Shown here in pieces: positions 10,100-19,985 of a DNA stretch of 64,000 nt (within the stretch, counting starts at the first letter, position 1; every line of letters begins with the position of its first letter). A model generated the notes under the pieces. The model was given only the letters and a program-made list of their open reading frames with translations, was not told the origin of the DNA and searched no databases. The DNA is from Puffinus mauretanicus (lineage: Eukaryota; Chordata; Aves; Procellariiformes; Procellariidae): the NCBI GenBank assembly GCA_023333565.1, contig JAJKFH010002749.1, positions 1 to 64,000 on the forward strand, in the 5' to 3' direction. The translations under genes were made by a program, and so were the position numbers.

Positions 10100-11300
10100 T
10101 GAGGAGGACAGTGTCCCTGTGCTCTCACTCCTGCCAGGAAGGCAGGCGGGGGAGACATCAGGCCTTTGGGGACAAGGGACAGACCAGGTGATGGCACGGT
10201 TCAGCTTCCATTGCTTTTGTGAACAGCGCGGATTTTCCGCTGTCAGGTCAGAACAAGACCTCGAGCCCGTCACTTCTGGCTGCAGGCATCCGTTTTGAAG
10301 ACCAAGGTGGCAACAAACAGCAGACTGATTGCAGTTGCTGTGGGTTCCCACACAGTCCCATCTCTTGCCCATTCCTGGCTAGCAATGCTCTCTCCTCACG
10401 CACTGCAAAGTGCGTCCACACCAGGGCTCGGCACAGACCTCCCCAAACGGCTTGTAACACACCCAGGTCACACCGAGGAGAGGTTTCCGGTGAAGAACAC
10501 CTTCGCCAATGCCAGAGCAACCCCAAGGGAGGGTTTGGTGCAAGGCATTCCCACCTTCTGCCGGGGGACCAAAGCAGAGAGGATTGTGCCTCTGCTCCTC
10601 CTCGACCTGAGCCCCACCCTGCCTTCCCTCCACACGCCCCGTGGGTGCTCCTGCACCCCAGCCCTTGAGCCCCGTAGCCCAGGAGCAGCACACGGCCATT
10701 GCCAGCAGCAGGGCTCGGGCTCTGCACGGAGTGTGCGAGGCCTCCCAGCTGTCGCTGCTCGGGCTGGTTCTGCCGCGATGTGGCCTGCCTGGCCTGGGGC
10801 TGGGCTTTCACCGGCCTGAGGTGCCACAGCACCTACTCTGCTGACCAGGCGGCCATGCTGCCTTCACCGCACTCTTGCTCACCTCGGTAGGCTACGACCG
10901 TGGCGTTACACAGAAGCCAGCAATGAGATGTCTTTCTGTGCAGAAGGAGGTATTGGGTGCAGCTACACCGAGGTCGTAGCAAGCAGCGAAGGCTGGCAGG
11001 AGAGCAGAGCCCCAAGACGCCAGGGCAGAGGGTGAGGCGTGGAGGAGGCCAGGCCCGGGCTAATGAGCGACGGGGCACAGGCTGGACCTGGGAGATCTCC
11101 CCACCCCAGCAAAGGGCTGCACAGCTGGATCCTCTCCCACCAGACAGGCCCCATCGACCTCAGGTTGCAGCAGACTCATGAGGGGGAACGTGGGCACAGG
11201 CCCAGGAGGAGGAGGAGAAAGCATCACGGGTGGCGACAGCAATGCCAGCTGCGCTGCTTGTAATGAGAGACTACGACTTTTCCTGCAGTTTTCGTAGTTT
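10100..11300. other. GC-rich segment downstream of the inverted gene
   Basis: Base composition shifts to GC-rich from about 10100 to 11260, adjoining the 3' side of the minus-strand TOPORS-like gene. Long overlapping frames on both strands (for example 10248-10832 minus and 10295-10819 plus) are what high GC gives by chance. I see no motif, splice pattern or domain that supports a gene, and no match to the tandem unit. Confidence 0.4.
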
Positions 11301-11310
11301 TCTTTTCTTC

Positions 11311-11316
11311 TTTAAT
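11311..11316 (-). terminator. Possible ATTAAA polyadenylation signal of the inverted copy
   Basis: The minus strand reads ATTAAA about 100 bases after the stop codon of the inverted TOPORS-like gene. The AATAAA used by the tandem copies is not present at the equivalent position. Confidence 0.3.
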
Positions 11317-11412
11317 AATTAGGTTACTAACAAGAGCCTCCAAGGCCCCTTGGGGGCCGGCGCATGCCCCAGCTGCTGGCCCGACCCTGGTCTCGCCGGC
11401 TTCTGGGGCACC

Positions 11413-12249
11413 CTAGTGCCGCTGGCGGCATGGCCTCTTGTGGGCTGGAGAGGCCTGGGAGCGGCCAGCCCTCCGCTTCGGGGGGCGCCGGGGCCCCCCA
11501 GGTGAGCGGTCCCTGCCCTGCACAGGAGCGGAGGGTTCTGCCACCGCCCGCCCCAGCTCCTCGCGGGGCTCCTCCCGCACGCCGGGGTTGTGGTCAGGAG
11601 TGCCCCCCGGGGAGGCGGCGGGGCCAGGGGTGGCCGCGGGGCTGTCCTCCTGCTCCTCGGCAGCGCGGGAGTCCAGGAGGTCCAGCTGCCGCAGGATCTC
11701 CTCGCTGCACCGGTCTGCGGCGACGTCGATGAGCTGGCGCACAAACGTCACCGTCTGCTCTTGCAGGAAGGGCTGCAGCTCCCGGACCAAGGCCTCCTCG
11801 TCCAGCCCGTGCCGGCACAGATTCACTATGACGGCGCCCTGTGCCAAAGCCACCTCCCACGAGGGGGCCCCGTCCAGCACCTGGTTCAGCCAGGGCAGCA
11901 GGGGCTCGAGGATCTCCAAGGAGCCCCGGAAAAGGCCCGCCCAGACCTCGGGCGGGAAGCCAGCCACGTAAGGCCTGGGCACCGGCTCCGCAGCCCCCTG
12001 CTCGCCCTGGTGGCCGGCAACCGATGGATCTGAGGGGTGTGGAAGAACTATCTCCAAAAAATCATCCTCTGACCACACGGAGTAAATGATGGTGTTGACA
12101 GTCTGCCTGCAAAGGGGGCACGACGGTCTCCTCTTTGCCCAACGCACAATGCAGCCCAGGCAGAACTGGTGGCGACAGGGCATCGCATAAGCGATGTCAT
12201 CTCGAGCGTCGCGGCAGATGGGGCAGCTCCACTCTGCCTCCGCGGCCAT
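11413..12249 (-). CDS. TOPORS-like RING E3 ligase, diverged inverted copy (278 aa)
   Basis: Predicted RING E3 ligase of the same family. The first ~37 residues, including Cys9, Cys12, Cys25, His27, Cys30 and Cys33, are almost identical to the tandem copies. Cys44 and Cys47 close an intact C3HC4 RING and Trp37 is kept. Past that point identity drops sharply. Residues 61-64 (EDDF) directly after the RING match TOPORS itself, which the tandem copies have lost. Residues about 100-182 are the TOPORS-type helical region (LLPWL at 117-121). An acidic Glu-rich segment and a basic tail (246-277) follow. It is 65 residues shorter than the tandem copies, mainly in the linker and C-terminal third. Start chosen at the ATG at 12249, as in the other copies. 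It is transcribed away from copy 2, head to head. Confidence 0.82.
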   Translation of the reverse strand: MAAEAEWSCPICRDARDDIAYAMPCRHQFCLGCIVRWAKRRPSCPLCRQTVNTIIYSVWSEDDFLEIVLPHPSDPSVAGHQGEQGAAEPVPRPYVAGFPPEVWAGLFRGSLEILEPLLPWLNQVLDGAPSWEVALAQGAVIVNLCRHGLDEEALVRELQPFLQEQTVTFVRQLIDVAADRCSEEILRQLDLLDSRAAEEQEDSPAATPGPAASPGGTPDHNPGVREEPREELGRAVAEPSAPVQGRDRSPGGPRRPPKRRAGRSQASPAHKRPCRQRH

Positions 12250-12754
12250 GTTTGTGCTCTGCGGCGGGATGGGGAGAGCTGAGGATGAGGAGCTGCTCCC
12301 CCTCGCTGGCGTCACACGCTGCCAAAGGGTGTCGCGCGCTGCAAAAGGGAGAGAGGCCATGGTCACTCGCTGTCCCGGGGAGGGGAGGAGAGGATGAAAT
12401 GCCCAGGTCCCTCGAGAAGGACACCCTCCCGGCTCCCCGAGCCCCATCGCCCGCCCCACGGCCACCCCGGGGGGACGTTTCCCCGCACCGCTCACCTCCG
12501 CTGCTGCACGCGCGCCCCGCGGTGCCCGGCTGCCTGAACCGGGCAGGGCCGGGGAAACACAGGGGATGGCTCTGGGACGGGCACCGAGAGCTGCTGACGG
12601 CAACCCCAAAGCACCACCCAGCACCAGGAGAAGCCTCGCTCGACCCTCCAGACCTCGCAGGCACGCTCGGCAGGAGTCCAGGCACGAGCCAGGCTGGGCC
12701 AGGCTCTGCCGGCGCCCTAAGATAAGCAGCGAGGGACGCGAGGTCACAGTCCAT
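12250..12754 (-). other. 5' UTR exon 1 and intron 1 of the inverted copy
   Basis: The donor (GT at 12495-12494 on the minus strand) and acceptor (TTTTGCAG ending at 12339) match those of the tandem copies, giving a 157 bp intron (12339-12495). Sequence identity to unit 3 is essentially complete over the second half of exon 1 and the intron, although the downstream coding region is diverged. After splicing, an upstream ATG at 12754 happens to be in frame with the RING ORF (116 extra residues). The tandem copies do not keep this frame, so I treat it as untranslated. Confidence 0.55.
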
Positions 12755-12801
12755 CTCTCCCTGACATCACAGTCCAGCACTCGGTGATGTCACAATGGGC
12801 C
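12755..12801 (-). promoter_or_regulatory. Putative CRE-like promoter of the inverted copy
   Basis: Two CRE-like octamers are present (plus-strand TGACATCA at 12762 and TGATGTCA at 12785). Compared with the tandem units, about 24 bases between the paired octamers are missing. Homology to the tandem units ends at about 12801. Confidence 0.4.
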
Positions 12802-14067
12802 TTCCACCCATTCTCAAAGACAGTTTTGTAATAAAGTACAGGAAGAATTGCACGGCTTTGAGGACCAGGAGAATAGAAAATGGACTGAGTAGACCAAAGT
12901 GTAAAATAATTTATAGAAAAATTTCTGCTATAAGTTAAGGAATCTAAACTTAGAAATGACAGCAGAGGACCGGACAAACTGATCAATTACAAAATGTCTC
13001 TGAGACATCAATATAATGCATATTAAGAAAAAACTGTTTGTATCGTAGGGAAAAAACTGCAATTAACAAATGGAACTTTGTGAGTCAAACTATTTGGAAA
13101 CGCTAATCAAAGTTTCTTCTCAGAAATTCAAGGATTTTTCCACATAAATTTGCTTTCATTTCATAGCTGGATACTGTACAAACTAGAATGTCAAAATATA
13201 AGACTTTTAAATAGTTCCTCCTTCACTCTTTACTGAAACACAGGGACTGTTTTGATGAACAAAATCCTTTGGTGTGTGAAGTAGTTAGGAAGTGTCTCTC
13301 TGTCTCATGTGAAGAGCAACATTTTATTATTGCATACTGTTTATTACAACCTCCCTATGAAACCTGCGGTTGAGTGTCACATGGGACAAAATTTGTCTGA
13401 AGCTGCCTTTCAGCAGTAACACTGTTAAATGCAAAATCAGTTTTATGTGTAAATGAGATACGACTACACAACGACTGCTTCAGTACCCTTTCTTACCAAG
13501 CTGCGTAGTTGTAGCCCAATTAACTAAAATGAAAAGTGGCAATTCTGCTGTGTGTTTCTTCGAAGGTAAAGTACCAAGATTCACCAAGTCCATGGAAAAT
13601 GTTTAAGGCCCCAATCCTTTCCATCTTCCATTTGTTCAGTGAATGGAAACAAGACCTTCCCTTGTGAGGAAGCCATGAGGAAACAGGTCATATTGCCCAA
13701 TCAGTCAATCAGTTAATGGATAATAAATAATCTCTATTAGGATTCAATATAGATTTCATTTGTGATATGAAAAAAATAGAAGCCATTTCTAAATACTAAT
13801 GCATTTGATCCTACAAATTTCACAAAAGCAGAGGCGGGATTAGTATTTTGCCTGCCATACAAAGTGGTGCCTTAACTTTTCATCCTAAAAGTAGCCAACC
13901 ATGATAAAGACAGTGGAATTCAAACCGAGATGTAAGTAAGTGATTTTTAAAAGTCTTTCCAATGTTTTTTTTACCCAGAAACAAAATGCTATATTTAAAT
14001 TTCTCCATTTCACTATTCACTGAAGGGACTGTGATTGAAGAGAGCTCCACAGTGTAGGTGTTGAAAT
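12802..14067. other. Intergenic between divergent genes
   Basis: AT-rich DNA that separates the inverted copy from block B. No gene is supported. Confidence 0.45.
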
Positions 14068-14160
14068 AAAATAGAAGAGAATAGAATAGGACTATTTCAG
14101 TTGGAAGGGACCTACAACGATCATCTAGTCCAACTGCCTTACCACTTCAGGGCTGACCAC
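14068..14160 (-). repeat. Short CR1-like 3' fragment
   Basis: AGAATAGAATAGGA followed by TTGGAAGGGACCTACAACGA and CCAACTGCC...CACTTCAGGGCTGACCA matches the left end of the 6139-6542 element, in the same orientation. Confidence 0.75.
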
Positions 14161-14859
14161 ATGGCAGATCTAGTGTAAGCCTATGTCTTGATAGCTTTCC
14201 TTTAATATTTTCTCCATTTGCATGCTGCCCTGGGATTCCTAGTTTCATCTTGAAGTCGAAATGCATCAGAGTTCTACTAGAAGGTAGTACTTCTACACAT
14301 AGATGCTCTCCCTCCCAACCATAAAGAACAAGCTTTCCCTGAGGGATGAGCTAACCCCAGGATACCTGTAATTGTAGGCCGTGCCTATCAATCACAAATG
14401 AACCCTCAGAAATTGGAAGTTAAACCTACATTTTTACTCTCACTTTTCCCTGCTACCCATTGTAGAATGGGCTTTTCTTCACCCGCGTGTTAAGGATGGG
14501 ACCACTCATTTAAAGTCAAACCATGAGATCTGAGTTAATGGATTTTTGGCTGCAGACAAATAACTAGGTTGCAGACGGGTCCATTGCTAAACATCAGAAA
14601 TTGCTGCACATGGTGGTGCAGGAAGCCAGTAGAAGTCCCAGACAGCACTGCGAGGAGCGGCTGGATTTCACACCTGGTGAAGGGGAGTTGCCTGAGACAT
14701 GGCCAGAACACACGGAGAAGCTGGAGGGGAGCACTAGAGACGCGTTGGGAAGTGGAGTCTTGCAAGGAGAAGAGCACCAGCGTAATGGTATCTCTAACAT
14801 CGTTTACATTTGACATTGCCTAAATAATACTGTCTGAAATACCAAATCTGGGACCAGAA
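14161..14859. other. Intergenic
   Basis: No feature is recognised. Overlapping ORFs at 14535-14823 on both strands have no domain. The tandem-unit homology begins abruptly at 14860 (GCAGCCAAGCTGGGACC). Confidence 0.45.
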
Positions 14860-15119
14860 GCAGCCAAGCTGGGACCAATGGGGAAGAAAGTAATTAGGAC
14901 TCAGTTATTTATTTTGGTAGAAGGCTGGACTGGAGAAAGTGAAGCACAAGGGTGTCTGAGGGGCCTGAAGAGAAGACACAGCCAAGGCCTTGGTGACTGG
15001 CATGAAACACCGATGGCGAGCAGAAGAGAGAGGTGAGGAGAGGGAGTGGAAGGTGGCACTGCAGTAGCCCCAGATGTGTGTGCAGAGGTGGGAGTGCCAC
15101 GGGGGCAGATGGCCCATTG

Positions 15120-15196
15120 TGATGTCGCCGTGTGCTGGAGGGTGATGTCACCTGGCAAGGGATAGTGACATCAGGGAGCGATGGACTGTGACCTCG
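15120..15196 (+). promoter_or_regulatory. Putative CRE-like promoter of TOPORS-like copy 2
   Basis: TGATGTCG at 15120, TGATGTCA at 15143 and TGACATCA at 15166 repeat the arrangement seen before copy 1. Confidence 0.45.
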
Positions 15197-15598
15197 CGTC
15201 CCTCGCTGCTTATCTTGGGGCGCCGGCAGAGCCTGGCCCAGCCTGGCTCGTGCCTGGACTCCTGCCGAGCGTGCCTGCGAGGTCTGGAGGGTCGAGCGAG
15301 GCTTCTCCTGGTGCTGGGTGGTGCTTTGGGGGCTGCCGTCGGCAGCTCTCGGTGCCCGTCCCAGAGCCATTCCCTGTGTTTCCCCGGCCCTGCCCTGGTT
15401 CAGGCAGCCGGGCACCGCGGGGCGCGCGTGCAGCAGCGGAGGTGAGCGGTGCGGGGAAACGTCCCCCCGGGGTGGCCGTGGGGCGGGCGATGGGGCTCGG
15501 GGAGCCGGGAGGGTGTCCTTCTCGAGGGACCTGGGCATTTCATCCTCTCCTCCCCTCCCCGGGACAGCGAGTGACCATGGCCTCTCTCCCTTTTGCAG
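15181..15598 (+). other. 5' UTR exon 1 and intron 1 of TOPORS-like copy 2
   Basis: Exon 1 ends at 15441, the intron spans 15442-15598 (157 bp) and exon 2 starts at 15599. Splice-site sequences are identical to copy 1. A G-run cluster lies at 15480-15513. Confidence 0.6.
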
Positions 15599-15680
15599 CT
15601 CGTGACACCTTTTGGCAGCACCAGCGAGGAGGAGCAGCTCCTCATCCTCAGCTCTCCCCACCCTGCTGCGGAGCACAAAC

Positions 15681-16712
15681 ATGGCCGCGGAGGCAGAGTG
15701 GAGCTGCCCCATCTGCCGCGATACTCGAAATGACATGGCTTATGCGATGCCCTGTCGCCACCAGTTCTGCCTGGGCTGCATTGTGCGTTGGACACGGAGG
15801 AAACCAGACTGTCCCCTCTGCAGAAGACAGATAGAGACTGTCAGGTTTTCTGTGCAGGAAGACGGCAACTACCTATACTTTGTCATCACACCCCCCGAAG
15901 AGTCGCCAGATGCCAGCAGCCAGGCAAGAAGATCTCCCGCCCGCCCGGCCGAAAGCAGCCCCCATCGCCCCGTGGCGTCCCCTCCGTCCTCTCCGCAGGG
16001 GATGCTGTCCCCAGATGAGCAGGGGGCTGCGAGGCCAGAGGCTACTCTGGGTGGCCTCCTGCCCCAGGTCTGGGCAGAGCTTTTCCAAAGACATCAAGAA
16101 CTCCTCAATCCCCTGGTGCCCTGGCTGCGCCAGGAGCTGGAGGAAATATATGGGGCCCGGTGGTGGCAGGTAAATAGTGCAGAGAGCACCATCCTGCACG
16201 CCCTGTGCATCCACGGTCCAGATGAGGAGGTTATGGTCCAAGTGCTGCAGGACTGCCTCCAGGAATATACAGCTCCGTTGGTCGATGGCATCATCAATGT
16301 CATCGGGCACCGGTGCAGCAATTGGGCCCACTGGCTGCTGGGAGGAGGACCACAGCCCAGCCCCACCGCCTCCCGGGCAGGGACTCCAGACTCCAGCGTG
16401 GACGCCTCCAGCAGCCCTGCAGGCTCCGATGAGGAGGAGGAAGACAGCACATCAGAGGACGCCCTCGACAGGGGTCCCGGACGGCCCTCATCTGCGCTCG
16501 TCCCTGCAGAGCAGGAGCAGACCCAGGAGCAGCCGGCGGAGGCAGCGGCGGTGGCAGGTCCCTCTGCCCAGGGCTGCAGCCACAGACCCTCCGCTCCCGG
16601 CCGGGGCAGGGACCGCTTGCCCAGGAGGCCTCGGCGCGACCCAAAGAGGAGGGCCCCCGGCCCCCAGGACTCCCCCCAGCCCTGCAAGAGGCCGCCCCAC
16701 CGGCAGCACTAG
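15681..16712 (+). CDS. TOPORS-like RING E3 ligase, copy 2 (343 aa)
   Basis: Same predicted nuclear RING E3 ligase as copy 1, with all eight zinc ligands (Cys9 to Cys47), the TOPORS-type helical region (~128-215), the acidic patch and the basic tail. It differs from copy 1 by five residues that I can see: Q268R, P270S, Q308R, A320D and S327G, all outside the RING and helical region. The frame is open for 23 codons upstream of the ATG in exon 2 but lacks an ATG; the ATG at 15681 has a good Kozak context and matches the other copies. It is the first gene of block B and is divergent from the inverted copy, about 2.4 kb from its putative promoter. Confidence 0.85.
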   Translation: MAAEAEWSCPICRDTRNDMAYAMPCRHQFCLGCIVRWTRRKPDCPLCRRQIETVRFSVQEDGNYLYFVITPPEESPDASSQARRSPARPAESSPHRPVASPPSSPQGMLSPDEQGAARPEATLGGLLPQVWAELFQRHQELLNPLVPWLRQELEEIYGARWWQVNSAESTILHALCIHGPDEEVMVQVLQDCLQEYTAPLVDGIINVIGHRCSNWAHWLLGGGPQPSPTASRAGTPDSSVDASSSPAGSDEEEEDSTSEDALDRGPGRPSSALVPAEQEQTQEQPAEAAAVAGPSAQGCSHRPSAPGRGRDRLPRRPRRDPKRRAPGPQDSPQPCKRPPHRQH

Positions 16713-16747
16713 CAGGGCTCCAGCAATTCTTCATTCAAGAAAAAGGG

Positions 16748-16753
16748 AATAAA
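16748..16753 (+). terminator. Polyadenylation signal AATAAA, copy 2
   Basis: An exact AATAAA lies shortly after the stop codon, in the same place as in copies 1 and 3. Confidence 0.65.
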
Positions 16754-17847
16754 TTGCTGTTTCCCTGACACAGTCTCTGGGTGCTGCTTTCTCCCTCTTC
16801 TCCTGGTGCCTTTCCCTGCCCGCCGTGCCCCACCGTCGGCCAATGGCCCCCGGAGCCCCAGGGCCATCTTGGCAGCGCCTCCTCCCACAGGAAATCCTGC
16901 TGCAGCCACGACAATGGAAGAGGTTCTGAAAAAGCACCAGGGTGATGCTTACAGAGGAGTAACGAGTGAAAGATTGACCAGGCATTCCTCAAGCAAGGAA
17001 AAAGTAATAACATTTAGCACATCATCTCTTTGGTTCTGATGTTTCTCCAAAATCCCTAGCACAGGTAATTCCCAACACAGAGAAGGTTGGTGTATGGGAT
17101 ACACTGGAACATCTGTAGCCTCGAGACTCTCTGTAGCAAGCAGCAAGCACAGTACCTAAACAGGTAGTCACTGTCCTGCCGCGTGCTCCTGGCAGCTGAC
17201 CCTGTCTTGGCTTAACCGATAAAGCGGGCTGCTGTGAGCCCCCGTGGTCACCCTGTTAGATGTGTCCGAGCTGTCTGCAGACACGATTCAGCCCACAGGA
17301 GCCTGGATGGCAAGAAAGTGCTCCCAGGAGGGCGGAGGGGAGCTCAGCTGGCAAACAGCCTCACGCAGGCGAGATGCGGAACGGGAGCAAGGGAACAGCG
17401 CGGGAGGTACCCCTCGCTGTCCCCCAGGAAAAAGCAAAGGGCAGGAAAAGAGGTGAAGAGTAACACGCTCCAAAGCCTAGCTCTGCAGCGTTGCAGACCC
17501 TCCTGGCCCTCATAAGAAACCACGTATCTGAGGGCAAAGGCTCTTGTGCTCAGCCCACCCTCCAGCGCCAATATTCCGCTCTCGAATGCAGCCAAGCTGG
17601 GACCAATGGGGAAGAAAGTAATTAGGACTCAGTTATTTATTTTGGTAGAAGGCTGGACTGGAGAAAGTGAAGCACAAGGGTGTCTGAGGGGCCTGAAGAG
17701 AAGACACAGCCAAGGCCTTGGTGACTGGCATGAAACACCGATGGTGAGCAGAAGAGAGAGGTGAGGAGAGGGAGTGGAAGGTGGCACTGCAGTAGCCCCA
17801 GATGTGTGTGCAGAGGTGGGAGTGCCACGGGGGCAGATGGCCCATTG

Positions 17848-17924
17848 TGATGTCGCCGTGTGCTGGAGGGTGATGTCACCTGGCAAGGGATAGTGACATC
17901 AGGGAGCGATGGATTGTGACCTCG
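17848..17924 (+). promoter_or_regulatory. Putative CRE-like promoter of TOPORS-like copy 3
   Basis: TGATGTCG at 17848, TGATGTCA at 17871, TGACATCA at 17894 and TGACCTCG at 17917, as in copy 1. Confidence 0.45.
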
Positions 17925-18324
17925 CGTCCCTCGTTGCTTATCTTGGGGCGCCGGCAGAGCCTGGCCCAGCCTGGCTCGTGCCTGGACTCCTGCCGAGCGT
18001 GCCTGCGAGGTCTGGAGGGTCGAGCGAGGCTTCTCCTGGTGCTGGGTGGTGCTTTGGGGTTGCCGTCAGCAGCTCTCGGTGCCCGTCCCAGAGCCATCCC
18101 CTGTGTTTCCCCGGCCCTGCCCGGTTCAGGCAGCCGGGCACCGCGGGGCGCGCGTGCAGCAGCGGAGGTGAGCGGTGCGGGGAAACGTCCCCCCGGGGTG
18201 GCCGTGGGGCGGGCGATGGGGCTCGGGGAGCCGGGAGGGTGTCCTTCTCGAGGGACCTGGGCATTTCATCCTCTCCTCCCCTCCCCGGGACAGCGAGTGA
18301 CCATGGCCTCTCTCCCTTTTGCAG
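17909..18324 (+). other. 5' UTR exon 1 and intron 1 of TOPORS-like copy 3
   Basis: Exon 1 ends at 18167, the intron spans 18168-18324 (157 bp), and exon 2 starts at 18325. From the GGTTGCCGTCAGCAG segment to the donor it is identical, as far as I can read, to the inverted copy. A G-run cluster lies at 18206-18239. Confidence 0.6.
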
Positions 18325-18406
18325 CTCGTGACACCTTTTGGCAGCACCAGCGAGGAGGAGCAGCTCCTCATCCTCAGTTCTCCCCACCCTGCTGCGGAGC
18401 ACAAAC

Positions 18407-19438
18407 ATGGCCGCGGAGGCAGAGTGGAGCTGCCCCATCTGCCGCGATACTCGAAATGACATGGCTTATGCGATGCCCTGCCGCCACCAGTTCTGCCTGG
18501 GCTGCATTGTGCGTTGGACACGGAGGAAACCAGACTGTCCCCTCTGCAGAAGACAGATAGAGACTGTCAGGTTTTCTGTGCAGGAAGACGGCAACTACCT
18601 ATACTTTGTCATCACACCCCCCGAAGAGTCGCCAGATGCCAGCAGCCAGGCAAGAAGATCTCCCGCCCGCCCGGCCGAAAGCAGCCCCCATCGCCCCGTG
18701 GCGTCCCCTCCGTCCTCTCCGCAGGGGATGCTGTCCCCAGATGAGCAGGGGGCTGCGAGGCCAGAGGCTACTCTGGGTGGCCTCCTGCCCCAGGTCTGGG
18801 CAGAGCTTTTTCAAAGACATCAAGAACTCCTCAATCCCCTGGTGCCCTGGCTGCGCCAGGAGCTGGAGGAAATATATGGGGCCCGGTGGTGGCAGGTAAA
18901 TAGTGCAGAGAGCACCATCCTGCACGCCCTGTGCATCCACGGTCCAGATGAGGAGGTTATGGTCCAAGTGCTGCAGGACTGCCTCCAGGAATATACAGCT
19001 CCGTTGGTCGATGGCATCATCAATGTCATCGGGCACCGGTGCAGCAATTGGGCCCACTGGCTGCTGGGAGGAGGACCACAGCCCAGCCCCACCGCCTCCC
19101 GGGCAGGGACTCCAGACTCCAGCGTGGACGCCTCCAGCAGCCCTGCAGGCTCCGATGAGGAGGAGGAAGACAGCACATCAGAGGACGCCGTCGACGGGGG
19201 TCCCGGACGGCCCTCATCTGCGCTCGTCCCTGCAGAGCAGGAGCAGACCCAGGAGCAGCCGGCGGAGGCAGCGGCGGTGGCAGGTCCCTCTGCCCAGGGC
19301 TGCAGCCACAGACCCTCCGCTCCCGGCCGGGGCAGGGACCGCTTGCCCAGGAGGCCTCGGCGCGACCCAAAGAGGAGGGCCCCCAGCCCCCAGGACTCCC
19401 CCCAGCCCTGCAAGAGGCCGCCCCACCGGCAGCACTAG
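18407..19438 (+). CDS. TOPORS-like RING E3 ligase, copy 3 (343 aa)
   Basis: Third intact tandem paralogue, with the same RING ligands, helical region and basic tail as copy 1. Visible differences are L262V and R264G (unique to this copy), and Q268R, P270S, Q308R and A320D (shared with copy 2). None touches the RING or the TOPORS-type helical region. Start chosen at the ATG in the conserved ACAAACATGG context. It is transcribed in the same direction as copy 2 and has its own promoter, intron and polyA signal, so it should be an independent transcription unit. Confidence 0.85.
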   Translation: MAAEAEWSCPICRDTRNDMAYAMPCRHQFCLGCIVRWTRRKPDCPLCRRQIETVRFSVQEDGNYLYFVITPPEESPDASSQARRSPARPAESSPHRPVASPPSSPQGMLSPDEQGAARPEATLGGLLPQVWAELFQRHQELLNPLVPWLRQELEEIYGARWWQVNSAESTILHALCIHGPDEEVMVQVLQDCLQEYTAPLVDGIINVIGHRCSNWAHWLLGGGPQPSPTASRAGTPDSSVDASSSPAGSDEEEEDSTSEDAVDGGPGRPSSALVPAEQEQTQEQPAEAAAVAGPSAQGCSHRPSAPGRGRDRLPRRPRRDPKRRAPSPQDSPQPCKRPPHRQH

Positions 19439-19473
19439 CAGGGCTCCAGCAATTCTTCAGTCAAGAAAAAGGG

Positions 19474-19479
19474 AATAAA
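19474..19479 (+). terminator. Polyadenylation signal AATAAA, copy 3
   Basis: Exact AATAAA 36 bases after the stop codon, as in the other tandem copies. Confidence 0.65.
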
Positions 19480-19985
19480 TTGCTGTTTCCCTGACACAGT
19501 CTCTGGGTGCTGCTTTCTCCCTCTTCTCCTGGTGCCTTTCCCTGCCCGCCGTGCCCCACCGTCGGCCAATGGCCCCCGGAGCCCCAGGGCCATCTTGGCA
19601 GCGCCTCCTCCCACAGGAAATCCTGCTGCAGCCACGACAATGGAAGAGGTTCTGAAAAAGCACCAGGGTGATGCTTACAGAGGAGTAACGAGTGAAAGAT
19701 TGACCAGGCATTCCTCAAGCAAGGAAAAAGTAATAACATTTAGCACATCATCTCTTTGGTTCTGATGTTTCTCCAAAATCCCTAGCACAGGTAATTCCCA
19801 ACACAGAGAAGGTTGGTGTATGGGATACACTGGAACATCTGTAGCCTCGAGACTCTCTGTAGCAAGCAGCAAGCACAGTACCTAAACAGGTAGTCACTGT
19901 CCTGCCGCGTGCTCCTGGCAGCTGACCCTGTCTTGGCTTAACCGATAAAGCGGGCTGCTGTGAGCCCCCGTGGTCACCCTGTTAG

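Larger units (their letters stand above)
14860..17259 (+). repeat. Tandem unit 2 (first ~330 bp missing)
   Basis: Near-identical to unit 1 from unit position ~332 onward. The breakpoint lies only a few bases past the CR1 insertion point used in the partial units, so this part of the unit looks like a recurrent breakpoint. Confidence 0.92.
17260..19985 (+). repeat. Tandem unit 3 (complete, 2726 bp)
   Basis: Complete unit in head-to-tail array with unit 2; the next unit starts at 19986. Its exon 1 and intron carry variants shared with the inverted copy rather than with units 1 and 2. Confidence 0.93.

Noticed and set aside
10248..10832. Overlapping long ORFs in the GC-rich segment
   Set aside because: Long frames on several frames and both strands at once indicate composition, not coding; no domain or splice pattern found.
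12250..12780. N-terminal extension of the inverted copy (455-codon unspliced frame, or 116 extra residues when spliced)
   Set aside because: The unspliced frame reads through a conserved intron. The spliced in-frame join is not kept in the tandem copies, where the exon 1 frame stops or shifts, so it is most likely accidental.
15612..15680. In-frame upstream extension of copies 2 and 3 from a TTG codon
   Set aside because: No ATG is present, the codon is TGG at the same place in copy 1, and the ATG just before the RING has a good Kozak context in all copies.
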